The notes under the pieces were generated by a model, which saw only the letters and a list, made by a program, of their open reading frames with translations, ran no database searches and was not told the origin of the DNA. Positions 20,301 to 24,050 of a DNA stretch of 26,835 nucleotides are shown piece after piece. The stretch's first letter is position 1; the number at the start of each line of letters is the position of its first letter. The position numbers and the translations under genes were made by a program. Source of the DNA: a virus; IMG/VR virus record IMGVR_UViG_3300020159_000590, positions 1 through 26,835 of that record; one strand, written 5' to 3'.

Positions 20301-21627
20301 GGTTGAGTGGATCTAAAGTGTCAAGTGCATCTGCAAAACCAATTACTGTTGCTTTAATGTCTCCTTGATTTCCTTCTACAATACCCTTTATGTTAATTCC
20401 TAATCCTGCAAGCATTTTAGATGCTTTATCGGATGGATTAATTAAAGATGCAAGACCTGACTTTAGTGCATTAGCGCCTTCAGAGGCATTGATTCCACCT
20501 TCCTTCATTGCTGTTAAGAAAAATGCTAAATCTTCTACAGACCCTCCAAGTTGTTTAACTACTGGCGCAGCCTTTGGAATTGCAATTGTTAAATCTTCAA
20601 TAGAAAGAAGTGTCTGGTTTTCAACTGCGTTAAGAAAGTCAATCTTTTTAGCCAGTTCTTCACTTGAAATACCAAATGCACTCTGTAGAGATATGGTTGT
20701 TTCAAGTGCTTGCTGTTGTTCTATTTGTCCAAGTACTGCTAACTTTGTTGCTGTTTCAACCTGAGCATTTAATGCACCGCCAGTAAAACCTGCAGCAGCA
20801 GCAGTCGCTGCCATTTCAACTGTCTTTGTTACAGCAACGCCATACTTGGTGTACTCATTTGCTAATTTTCTAATATTATCTACTGCTATATCTGTTTCTG
20901 CGTCATTAGTAAAAGCATCACCATATACACGCTTAAACTTTACAATTTCTTTTTCAAGGTCTCTAAATGTCTTTGCTGCCATACCACCAAATAAAGCAAG
21001 TGGCATTGTAAGGCCAACCATCAACTGACGACCAGCCCATTGAGTATTCTTACCAAAGTTTAGGAGTTGTGTTGATCCTTGTTTTAATAATTGGTTCAGG
21101 AACTGCTGTCTTTGTGCAGCGTATTGAATTCTTGTTCCAAGTTCAGTAAACTTTCCACTAGCCATTTGAAGGCTTTTTGGCATAATCCGAATAGCATCCA
21201 TAAAGCCAGCGTTGGCCTTATTCATTTGGATATATTGTGCCTGTAGTGCCTTTACTCTGTCTCTGCGAGCACGATTTATAATTTCTCGTTCTTGTGCAAA
21301 GGCCCTGCCTAAAACACGTGTATTGGCAGTTGCTGCTGCCATGGTATATCTAAAGTACTCACGAAGAGAGAGTTTGTTTTTTTCTAGTGCAGCCGTAAAT
21401 GCTAATGTACTTCCTGCAACTTTAACTTGACTTGCAGAGAACTTTCCCGTAGCACCAACAGATTGTAAAAGTTGTGCGTTTAAACCTTTTTGTGCATTTG
21501 CAGCAGCCAGGTTGCCCTCAGCAAGAGACTGATGAAACTTGCTGAGGCCTGCCTGAAGAGAACGAAGTTGTGCAAGAGCGGCAGCCGTATTAAAATTAAT
21601 ATTTATATTAGAGTTTACATCTGCCAC
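8302..21627 (-). CDS. Giant tape measure protein with embedded enzyme-like domains
   Basis: A 4441-residue tail-length ruler starting with GTG at 21627, with GAGGTG upstream. Residues about 215-470 are a TP901-type phage tail tape measure domain (FRDLEKEIVKFKRVYGDAF, then AAAGFTGG, AMKEGGINASEGANALKSGL, MFGKFQFSRLS). A hydrophobic segment lies at about 549-580. Four PAML-T/A-PGE motifs lie near 690, 3039, 3610 and 4361. Between them are a degenerate kinase-like segment (795-950), an unassigned region (1080-1450), a very basic coiled coil (1455-1645), a Gly/Ala/Met-rich membrane-like stretch (1646-1703), a long helical ruler (about 1703-3020), a GNAT-like segment (3300-3445) and a kinase-like domain (3960-4210). 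At about 0.15 nm per residue the whole chain would set a tail near 0.66 micrometres; less if the globular parts do not count. No lysozyme or peptidase motif was found. Confidence 0.93.
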   Translation of the reverse strand: MADVNSNININFNTAAALAQLRSLQAGLSKFHQSLAEGNLAAANAQKGLNAQLLQSVGATGKFSASQVKVAGSTLAFTAALEKNKLSLREYFRYTMAAATANTRVLGRAFAQEREIINRARRDRVKALQAQYIQMNKANAGFMDAIRIMPKSLQMASGKFTELGTRIQYAAQRQQFLNQLLKQGSTQLLNFGKNTQWAGRQLMVGLTMPLALFGGMAAKTFRDLEKEIVKFKRVYGDAFTNDAETDIAVDNIRKLANEYTKYGVAVTKTVEMAATAAAAGFTGGALNAQVETATKLAVLGQIEQQQALETTISLQSAFGISSEELAKKIDFLNAVENQTLLSIEDLTIAIPKAAPVVKQLGGSVEDLAFFLTAMKEGGINASEGANALKSGLASLINPSDKASKMLAGLGINIKGIVEGNQGDIKATVIGFADALDTLDPLNRARAIEQMFGKFQFSRLSTLFQNVTKDGTQASRALSLAGSSVEELAILSEREMKKIEDSVGVKFQAAVEQFKQDIMPLGKVFLEALTPVVKFFGNLFEKFNGLSDQTKKVVAVIVGVVAGLGPVVLMTFGLVMNAIANGIKLFSKLRNGIARLNGQTTVMGAGFNYMTQEQIENAASSQQLHQTHTRLIEVFNVEANSVNALASSYNSLSTQMRAMASQNPALFAGGMGGAKRAVSKLPPVRKFRDGILSVPGPKGAGDIQPAMLAPGEAVIPAKTTEKYKGLISAIFKDQVPGFMAGRVPKVVAKVKGAKSEPLVIPHEERQSGAVFVGMPISAAKAAQSREVLDKISERVKSGRFGSLEPTDFGTKLKVFKGFSFPERGIGGVYRKPNGEIVVVKPTIDADTALSEQRMTSITREIHEGLITPKQTIRTMMDPTDPLGKRKFVVLESPYDPRIAAMDGQFSKTDMVKQLVASTLRGDKDLQKANVSGNIVADVGNAGVYDRASGFRDFAKAMPSMEQQAMINLLGVKGGAKKFFAQQTSGIAASMTPAQYDGAIKAEINQAIPKLERLIKSWDLMPDEQIVYNNMLQRLKDGAKVNWAALQPIHARAGDGIKNLELGDFERFKNVPESRVQIEQLRAGLAAQATREFNLLSEEQQKRVLSAIAKQKLNAGTSGADDLLSQSRMLKFVDDEMVYKDGLFHDKKTLDAGRLDAGKTYDQVLEKVLYQMGVRQKDGAFVSDAKINGVARLRGAMSPVGKQSGSWRSSVPRDSQLYKVLDAEEKAFTEQNKIAGKNDPLKSVRERLAALGYTPKQIDYELRTELSHISKTGEPGRGPGKWLSGSAMFDLRILNNFMNASKRHSRILDWNRKNNFPFIPQGQAGIYSEAVEFMSKGGHPTNAREVMLVRKAAELDLLAHEYQKREQAAGRKPKSFPKLGPAQMSQGVMALIDDRIGTGYYNSTPTTFDLRSGRDRSLSPLEREVLINPDGTETKQTIDPKTNRVIREKRLTRGNTGTPPAGAVPDSGSRKDSRTETLKGNERVVTQRQRRQSRQAPNFRGFRSFRMPGLIDGDPDAKLTPYQRQELKKISAKYPGMSESQLRDILRRKLKHEQDIEKAKAKEAAAARKAAKRAEMLPKQQADETKRQTAEARKRYLQEQRRMELNRQQALNYDAAVKEGQRRELQAIKAKQKEATRNRRMLRQEKVGRVSGGAAMALGTAGMGLMMAGQQGAGMAVMGASAVAGMAPMLTNPYVAAGVAVTAVAAGLWMLERQSNKTAKAQSQLVDATSATTSKMKAIGEMNAKVGASELYAEKRSTSAADRYTTGFDRGKQQYGVTFLDSKVGKDVMSGFNKSMLSGTDTAAQQMALQLAGYISDGVMSAEQAHSIAAQIGINLNNQTLTSQISGQLLELVGPGGEDLLKNPLEVRVRLVEEQKNVISTLKNELDTSTSGQTYSAENMASQVASTALSPFAPLRLIDHWATLFGNNLETGFVEYSAMELFTETKGEAQASAGAASGVQSLEFSQAQIDSLNAQYDKDKKILETKKAATKDAAKRKKIEEEIDALEGRRVIGVGTLRSGNADILEQQVELFRIAQKRGATENAFFDSLKEQVRLKAEETGQGDYADTFLKTSADLNNKELEVKINTIVGSGAMPVATATTLLSMFTGDEDKLNTFIDVSTRLQDPGQVTDLINSLGGLTSEKGAPKAKELLLQIAEANPDEANKLVSTINLIREMAGKEINFQAFFEQDDAMAKLSALKIQLEDIEQIKGPITREVIAAIDVDKNPATPDMAALLDQWHQWEGLDDEVKKTVIQEYLTLLTTISDEQVDSYVAGQAQAAGGGTFGSELARYYSTEEGQAKAKAEAAAKLVMQRQKQMEALKKFGLLGNDSGGGKGENPLAFLDSLAMGLKQVRDGAFNALTPLESLLAVFTNKKTQKDAFNLFDGIQNRLLKKGVGEDLRGAIESMTAEDFDKIAKLEGKKALFTFAKGKPKSKATITGLTESGKAVDQGYKEKALGNFNFANEETIKNVQDQTKAYNMLIGSGLTASQALEVVASKGQAAAIAAGAIEKGTPEWDYYIEQIKTASTELERQAVLNKILRENEEFEIYKDMPKLASQMKDLGYGTDQIDKVLGDPQLAKILMDDLKDGKLDAADIAENLDNIEAKKLIDIQVQLNKGNLKEGAELGRQIVDEMFAAYEGLIRTGKEANEIITNNELISGYEKDLEPFTKKIQGLTEDVNDLNRELEMNPLFGDRAIQAIEDENNAYSNDLTIISNAAEEVNKKYDEQAEALSKVQEINSEILDQQKRQLDLADALTSGDISAAARAVQEMRAASAAKFATAQSDALQRARENELGSLTARPGGLTQEQITKKQYENSQKIYAMEKDPRRLAILKQIQGKQDDIYSIEENDVERIQAKIDARTQDNIELQRSIDKQIAAITVYGKTRQAWDTVNAGIDYHAAAMLTLNNPDALAGLVTAAGKVDAVWTKINGQMDTYKKNMPDSVKTSLGLIQTGETQTDADKARLAKEREDKQEENTKLATLALALRKLTVGATLTDEEKALVAASQPQNKRRVNSGAFQTLASGGLVPGGFESGAYAKGTDTVPAMLTPGEYVLRKSAVDKYGVDNLDAMNVGYYGFGGFVKSLLKNPFVKATGVGAASGGIYQAMEEIEKTLSLKYGSNRSSSKVAKWSTALGRAAFNTLQQGLSGLPVGGWGGLIGVGTGLIDGVAGLIREGSDYGLKGGKYANKQGSKAVHRGFDPKKELDNMSIGQSTKNVGQALGLGALFGAGGNRVAAGFKKLVPNILQSKLMTKVSSMFPKINSFTLPNLISNIKQKKGIELSPWEKAAKIASEQADAGGFTPIESLLSARYSTLLGELQALTPHSGTFTAPKSGIQYAFKFNPGKASDLPAESLLLPDIKRFATNPGQGEVLGPLHTITVTELDSGNFVAKLNWDSITGTIGMAATQKSFQNQGIMRWLNEYAGSISRLKHSIYRSDEGMAYSGAVGGIMPDKQVIDQPLPINLAIVEALRTSGLDSIFEGRIKQAAVPDLLVGPPAPHFPATGPGADLWNAHMPHPGLQAWRDNVNRTYNTYPYIKDGGTYIMPSDYPELMKLRVNPNAPAGYPHLWSGMGDLPTTSWDEPVSRSKNKYTLFKAKGGIIPEKFVSGGYSSGTDTVPAMLTPGEYVLRKDAVKKYGVENLDAMNIGYYHKGGPVGHRHGRNAPATPRMTLDEILRQNPGGGMTNPSYTPPPAGSNVRSSDPYRNPSPAVGMGLFKGFSVPWLEFLGVKGIHQTANKLFQGGKNAALNNLYSATPNNWDYLSASLFPLNFLASGEKSAAQLAAAGGKQTPKMLSLFSKLKGPISKITTPFKELFLPAANPNFNIKNSFLEGLERGAPRMGFAQDPAAIKAINKKMEPLVAKLNAAGYVQTSPGGTFMLKGTHSIPYSPANAIEEGHPLYDTMLAISKLEVELMAKSTKPAKNFGYYASVVGSLVKKAKDKIQEILPVRQMAAPILPGQISEKALVLGARLDEGVSDGVGTGINETFRATLDGVAGFYKTRLNFAEVQREVFGSIFARAANLIAPENIPVIRKGKDVADGIFSPDVAAQGAQTLKALKTQAGNASGNFDRLADASTATQSGYRAAIMQAMRFVDDHDGNVTLNPETGVTGLIDFGRILDFSPHVPTVDEFANRLQRTFFTYGVPGKYSVLPDAWKDPKITGAFFSGVDKGLEFLKTLKEKDIVEMLKAAGYEGQELKNQVALVMESIRVTGLAAVRAADDLKVKQGLSNVQPSELPQNPAATGATDWLLGLGKNPPVAGPPPLFPNAQAPGVTDWMLGLGGSLRPSIQFNKTPTNPAKTAALTLFGGSAGLASVLLMDPDLSSVKITTQPPKPKSSGGSGKGSMLALSRGGLVPSYFAAGGYAIGTDTVPAMLTPGEFVMSKYAVDKYGVDNMKSINSGSSVGDSVYNYNLNLNVKSDANPDEIARAVMVQIKSIDAQRIRGARI
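8446..8598 (-). repeat. Tape measure PGE repeat, copy 4 (residues about 4344-4394)
   Basis: Protein-level repeat near the C-terminus: a glycine-rich lead (GGLVPSYFAAGGYAIG), the core DTVPAMLTPGEFVMSK, then AVDKYGVDNM. The 45 residues after it (YNYNLNLNVKSDANPDEIAR) form the usual tape measure end with a beta strand and terminal helix. This copy differs most at DNA level from copies 2 and 3. Confidence 0.85.
8996..9750 (-). other. Kinase-like domain in the tape measure protein (residues about 3960-4210)
   Basis: The segment has the order of landmarks of protein or small-molecule kinase folds. A beta strand with lysine is FYKTR (K3995), and a following helix has a glutamate (E4006 in QREVFGS). 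The catalytic-loop candidate is DDHDGNV, with D4090 and N4095 five residues apart. A DFG motif lies in LIDFGR (D4109), 14 residues after N4095, close to the 13 of classical kinases. A helical C-lobe follows. The overall look is nearest to PI3/4-kinase-like or aminoglycoside-phosphotransferase-like domains. Whether it is active is unknown. Confidence 0.5.
10678..10851 (-). repeat. Tape measure PGE repeat, copy 3 (residues about 3593-3650)
   Basis: GGIIPEKFVSGGYSSG, then DTVPAMLTPGEYVLRK, then KKYGVENLDAMNIGYY. It is almost the same as copy 2 in protein and clearly similar in DNA, which points to a duplication inside this gene. It precedes the region that holds the kinase-like domain at 3960-4210. 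Confidence 0.88.
11293..11730 (-). other. GNAT acetyltransferase-like segment in the tape measure protein (residues about 3300-3445)
   Basis: Strands around HTITVTEL and FVAKLNWD lead to GTIGMAATQKSFQNQGIMRW. The QNQGI part (Q3409, G3412) resembles the Q/R-x-x-G-x-G/A pyrophosphate loop and following helix of GNAT proteins. A later YRSDEGMAYSGAVGG stretch (from R3433) resembles the end of GNAT-like domains I have seen in phage proteins. The match is partial: the last loop position is Met rather than Gly or Ala. Activity is not established. Confidence 0.4.
12391..12564 (-). repeat. Tape measure PGE repeat, copy 2 (residues about 3022-3079)
   Basis: GGLVPGGFESGAYAKG, then DTVPAMLTPGEYVLRK, then DKYGVDNLDAMNVGYY. 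This 58-residue unit closes the long helical ruler part and opens the region with the GNAT-like segment. Confidence 0.88.
18778..19245 (-). other. Degenerate kinase-like segment in the tape measure protein (residues about 795-950)
   Basis: A glycine-rich hairpin GIGGVYRKPNGEIVVVKP with a lysine at 839 looks like strands 1-3 of a kinase N-lobe, and a helix with REIHEG follows. A later NVSGNIVADVGNAGVYDRAS resembles a catalytic loop plus metal-binding strand. There is no Asp five residues before the Asn of GNI and no DFG, so if it is kinase-derived it is probably inactive or of an atypical family. It may continue as a helical part to about 1070. Confidence 0.35.
19456..19572 (-). repeat. Tape measure PGE repeat, copy 1, diverged (residues about 686-724)
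   Basis: FRDGILSVPGPKGAGDIQ followed by PAMLAPGEAVIPAK and a KYKGLI helix. It keeps the PAML-x-PGE core but not the long KYGVDNLDAMN tail of copies 2 to 4. It precedes the degenerate kinase-like segment. Confidence 0.75.
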
Positions 21628-21651
21628 TTCTTAACACACCTCTTTTTAGTT

Positions 21652-21993
21652 TTATTTGTTTATTACATTATTTAATGCTAGTGAGTCAGAATTTTGAAGT
21701 CCTGATGCTGCATCAATAATTTGATAAACAGTTGGAAGGTCTAGAAGATCTTCTGGCACTTCTCTGTCTTCTGCCAATTCTGGCTTGAATTGCTTTAGTG
21801 CAATTTGTGCACAATCAATGAGGATATCCATTGACTTGTCATTATCTTCTGATGCCTCTTGTAGCAAGGCAAACTTAGTCATAAAAGGTCTAAGCAATGA
21901 CAACTTAAGTGGTCTTACTGAGATTTCTGTTCCATCCATTAGTGTAATGGTCTTGCCGTTTGTAGTCTTTGTTGTTGAAGGCTTATCAGCCAT
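21652..21993 (-). CDS. Tail assembly chaperone, short form
   Basis: A 113-residue protein ending 24 bases before the tape measure start, where siphoviruses carry tail assembly chaperones that coat the tape measure before tube polymerisation. It has its own strong ribosome binding site (AAGGAGGA, six bases before the ATG). Residues 14-98 align with the N-terminal domain of the gene upstream: shared L-x-DGTE, PLK, a helix with C-A-x-IA-x-x-Q-x-x-P, ED-x-x-D-x-PT-x-Y and D-x-x-x-G. It lacks the second domain of the longer paralogue. By analogy with lambda gpG and gpGT it would be the short partner, here a separate gene rather than a frameshift product. Confidence 0.78.
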   Translation of the reverse strand: MADKPSTTKTTNGKTITLMDGTEISVRPLKLSLLRPFMTKFALLQEASEDNDKSMDILIDCAQIALKQFKPELAEDREVPEDLLDLPTVYQIIDAASGLQNSDSLALNNVINK

Positions 21994-22021
21994 AGTCTTC
22001 CTCCTTGTAGGTTAACACTTA

Positions 22022-22030
22022 ATTATACCA
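22022..22030 (-). promoter_or_regulatory. Extended -10 promoter before the short chaperone and tape measure genes
   Basis: Minus strand TGGTATAAT, a perfect TGn-TATAAT. The expected start near 22015 leaves a leader of about 22 bases holding the AAGGAGGA ribosome binding site. The element overlaps the final GTG GTA TAA codons of the long chaperone gene. No -35 is seen. Confidence 0.5.
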
Positions 22031-22727
22031 CGCTGGATGGCGTAGATTCATCTAATTTTTCGTAAGATAGACCCATTCCAATTCCAAACCCAGCCTTTTG
22101 TGCACTAATTCCTTGTAGTGCCACAATATCTTTAGAGTTTGCTGCTTGTCCCTTGCTAAATACTCTAGCCTTCATTTCTTCCCAAGCATCTGCCTTACCA
22201 CTTGACTTATCTAAATCAACACCTTGCATTGCAGCAAGAAATTTTTTATTAGAATAATCAAGATCTCTCTTAACCTTAAGAGTAGACATAATCTCTGGCA
22301 TTGACATAGATGATTCTAGTTCGTCATAGTCTTTCCAAATCCCCAGCAAAAATACCTCAGATTCGATCTCTGCTAAATCAAGTTCGTCCCAGGTTGATCC
22401 GCTATCCGTAGCCTGAGTCTTTACTGGCTCTTCAGATTTTTCATTTATTTTAATTCCTGCCGAATAGTCTAATAGTTTATAGATTGTAGGCATATCGATA
22501 TTGTCTTCTAGTTGCTCTTGAGTTTTTATGCTTGGACAATATTGCCTCATTGCAATTGTAGCGCATCGACATAAATAATCTATTGCCTCTTCATCATTTT
22601 TTGCTGTTTTTACATTTTCAAATTCTTCTAAAAATAACTTTAAATATTTTATCTTTAATGGGATGATGTATAGTTCTGTCCCATCAAATAATTCTATTAT
22701 TGATGTTTTGTATATTTCTGTAGGCAT
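22023..22727 (-). CDS. Tail assembly chaperone, long form
   Basis: A 234-residue protein. I choose ATG at 22727 (MPTEIYKTS); a TTG ten codons earlier lies inside the terminator hairpin and is unlikely. Residues 1-95 are a chaperone N-domain paralogous to the next gene. Residues about 111-234 add a second domain with LLGIWKDYDELESSMSMPEI and DYSNKKFLAAMQGVDLD, which resembles the T-type extension of actinophage tail chaperones normally reached by ribosomal frameshift. Here it is encoded in one uninterrupted frame. It should bind tape measure and tail tube subunits during assembly. There is no ribosome binding site before the ATG; the promoter element just upstream suggests a leaderless mRNA. 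Confidence 0.78.
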   Translation of the reverse strand: MPTEIYKTSIIELFDGTELYIIPLKIKYLKLFLEEFENVKTAKNDEEAIDYLCRCATIAMRQYCPSIKTQEQLEDNIDMPTIYKLLDYSAGIKINEKSEEPVKTQATDSGSTWDELDLAEIESEVFLLGIWKDYDELESSMSMPEIMSTLKVKRDLDYSNKKFLAAMQGVDLDKSSGKADAWEEMKARVFSKGQAANSKDIVALQGISAQKAGFGIGMGLSYEKLDESTPSSVV

Positions 22728-22733
22728 TATATA

Positions 22734-22742
22734 AGTATACCA
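22734..22742 (-). promoter_or_regulatory. Extended -10 promoter giving a possible leaderless chaperone mRNA
   Basis: Minus strand TGGTATACT, one mismatch from TGn-TATAAT. Exactly six bases separate it from the ATG at 22727, the same spacing as at 968-976, and no ribosome binding site is present. It begins inside the T-rich tail of the terminator that ends the major tail protein unit. Confidence 0.5.
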
Positions 22743-22775
22743 AACAGAAAGGCCCAACCCCGAAGGATTGAGCCT
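22743..22775 (-). terminator. Rho-independent terminator after the major tail protein gene
   Basis: The minus-strand RNA folds as an 11-pair stem, AGGCUCAAUCC with GGGUUGGGCCU, closed by the very stable C(UUCG)G tetraloop and followed by UUUCUG. Two pairs are G-U, which form only in minus-strand RNA, so the direction is clear. It begins 18 bases after the major tail protein stop. Confidence 0.88.
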
Positions 22776-22793
22776 CTCATATATTAAGTTGTA

Positions 22794-23414
22794 TTATGCT
22801 GGGATAGTGCGATCTACGATCTTACCGTATGATGCATCATCGTTTGGAAGAAGACGGAATGATACTTCGAACATTGTCGCTTCATCTCTCTTTGCAGATA
22901 CTGTTACGCTCTCGATTGAGAGTGCACGGTATGCTACATAAACTCTTTCGAGTTCATCTGATGCTGCACACTCGCCTGTACCTGGACCAACTGCAACCAA
23001 ACCACGCTCGACTGGGCATTCGCCAATGTCTCCTGCTGAAAGATTAAGTGTTGGGTTTCCTGATACTGTTTCTAGATCATCATCCTTACCTGCTAGTGCA
23101 AATAGAAGATTCTCTAGTGTTGATTCTGCGAATGTAGTATTTAGGTTTACCTGCATGCCTTGCTTGAACAACTTAGCAACGTCAAGAACCTGATCTACTG
23201 CAACTTCGCCGAAATCTGGTTGGAATTGAATTTCCAAACCATTCATTGTGTATCCAACATTGCGGAAGTCTGCATCATTTGACAAAGTTGTCTTGTATGA
23301 TGTTCCTGCTACATATGCTGGAAGTGCTCCGTCTGTGAGTACGCCTGCTTCATGTGTGAAGAGGGCTGCTGCTCCAACAATAATATTGTTGCTGCTACCA
23401 CGTGTATATGCCAT
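22794..23414 (-). CDS. Major tail (tube) protein
   Basis: A 206-residue protein with ATG at 23414 after a clear ribosome binding site (AGAGGTG). It is beta-rich and acidic with one central helix region (EVAVDQVLDVAKLFKQGM, then LENLLFALAGKDDDLETV). It ends with ALSIESVTVSAKRDEATM and FEVSFRLLPNDDASYGKIVD, the final strands usual in siphovirus tube proteins that stack as hexamers. Gene order (after tail terminator, before tail chaperones) strongly supports this. It has its own promoter candidate and a terminator directly after it, matching the need for several hundred copies per virion. Two Cys residues (GECP, GECA) near 130-150 are uncommon for tube proteins. Confidence 0.85.
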   Translation of the reverse strand: MAYTRGSSNNIIVGAAALFTHEAGVLTDGALPAYVAGTSYKTTLSNDADFRNVGYTMNGLEIQFQPDFGEVAVDQVLDVAKLFKQGMQVNLNTTFAESTLENLLFALAGKDDDLETVSGNPTLNLSAGDIGECPVERGLVAVGPGTGECAASDELERVYVAYRALSIESVTVSAKRDEATMFEVSFRLLPNDDASYGKIVDRTIPA

Positions 23415-23469
23415 TTATTTCACCTCTTTATTTTCTTATGGATTAAAGGGGCTTGTTTCCTCAAGATTA

Positions 23470-23478
23470 ATTATAACA
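23470..23478 (-). promoter_or_regulatory. Extended -10 promoter of the major tail protein gene
   Basis: Minus strand TGTTATAAT, a perfect TGn-TATAAT, in the 69-base gap before the major tail protein gene. Start is expected near 23463, leaving a leader of about 49 bases with the AGAGGTG ribosome binding site. No clear -35 is present. Confidence 0.55.
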
Positions 23479-23483
23479 CCCTT

Positions 23484-24050
23484 TTAAGAAGATAAAATTG
23501 TAGTATCTTGATGGTATTCAAAGTCTATGATTATCTTGTTACCGCCGTAGGTACGGGCTGTGCCAAAGTCAATAATGTCTCTCACTTCTTCAAGTTGATA
23601 TACTCTAAACCTGTGGAAGAAGAACTTACAGTCCATGCCATCAATCTGTCCCTTGGCTTTTGCCCACTTGTTGATTTCTTCGCCTGTCTCATCTTCTCTA
23701 TCCATAAGGCGAAGAACTTTTTCTTGGACCTGAACCATATTTTCTATAACATTGTCCTGTGTAGCATAAAAATAATAAAGTAATTGTTCTTGCTTAATAT
23801 GTGGAAATGGAGATCTACGCATACGAACAAGTCTGTCCCAAGTTGCCATAACTCCAGCATAGGCAAGTCTTTGTGGCTCTCCAGTGCTTTCTGGGGTTAT
23901 AGTAATCCAACTCTCAGTTAATTCATCAATAGTCGCTGGACGTGATGGGAAGAATGGCACTCCTATCCCTGTATCTAATCCAATCTTTTCTTTTAAGTAT
24001 TCATTAATCCAGAGAACTGGGGTATTAAATGTTGATGTTGATTCTGCCAT
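23484..24050 (-). CDS. Tail terminator / tail completion protein
   Basis: A 188-residue protein directly before the major tail protein gene, the standard place for the tail terminator that caps the tube and docks it to the head. The ATG overlaps the TAA of the preceding gene (TAATG). It begins with a helix (TPVLWINEYLKEKIGL), has a helical middle (NVIENMVQVQEKVLRLMD), and ends in long strands (CKFFFHRFRVYQLEEVRD and KIIIDFEYHQDTTIL), as in gpU/Tc-type proteins. I call it from order and this alpha/beta pattern rather than a signature motif. Confidence 0.65.
   Translation of the reverse strand: MAESTSTFNTPVLWINEYLKEKIGLDTGIGVPFFPSRPATIDELTESWITITPESTGEPQRLAYAGVMATWDRLVRMRRSPFPHIKQEQLLYYFYATQDNVIENMVQVQEKVLRLMDREDETGEEINKWAKAKGQIDGMDCKFFFHRFRVYQLEEVRDIIDFGTARTYGGNKIIIDFEYHQDTTILSS

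Noticed and set aside
8302-21627. Peptidoglycan hydrolase or peptidase domain in the tape measure protein
   Set aside because: I looked for HxxxD/HxH peptidase patterns, NlpC/P60 and transglycosylase motifs and found none that were convincing.
21655-21990. tRNA or other RNA gene in gaps between late genes
   Set aside because: The gaps are at most about 90 bases and are explained by terminators, promoters and ribosome binding sites; no cloverleaf was seen.
21993-22500. Programmed frameshift joining the two tail chaperones
   Set aside because: The long protein is already continuous in one frame, a 29-base gap separates the genes, and the short one has a strong ribosome binding site.
22725-22757. 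TTG start at 22757 for the long tail chaperone
   Set aside because: The added ten codons come from the terminator hairpin, and the ATG at 22727 has the promoter spacing and fits the alignment with the paralogue.
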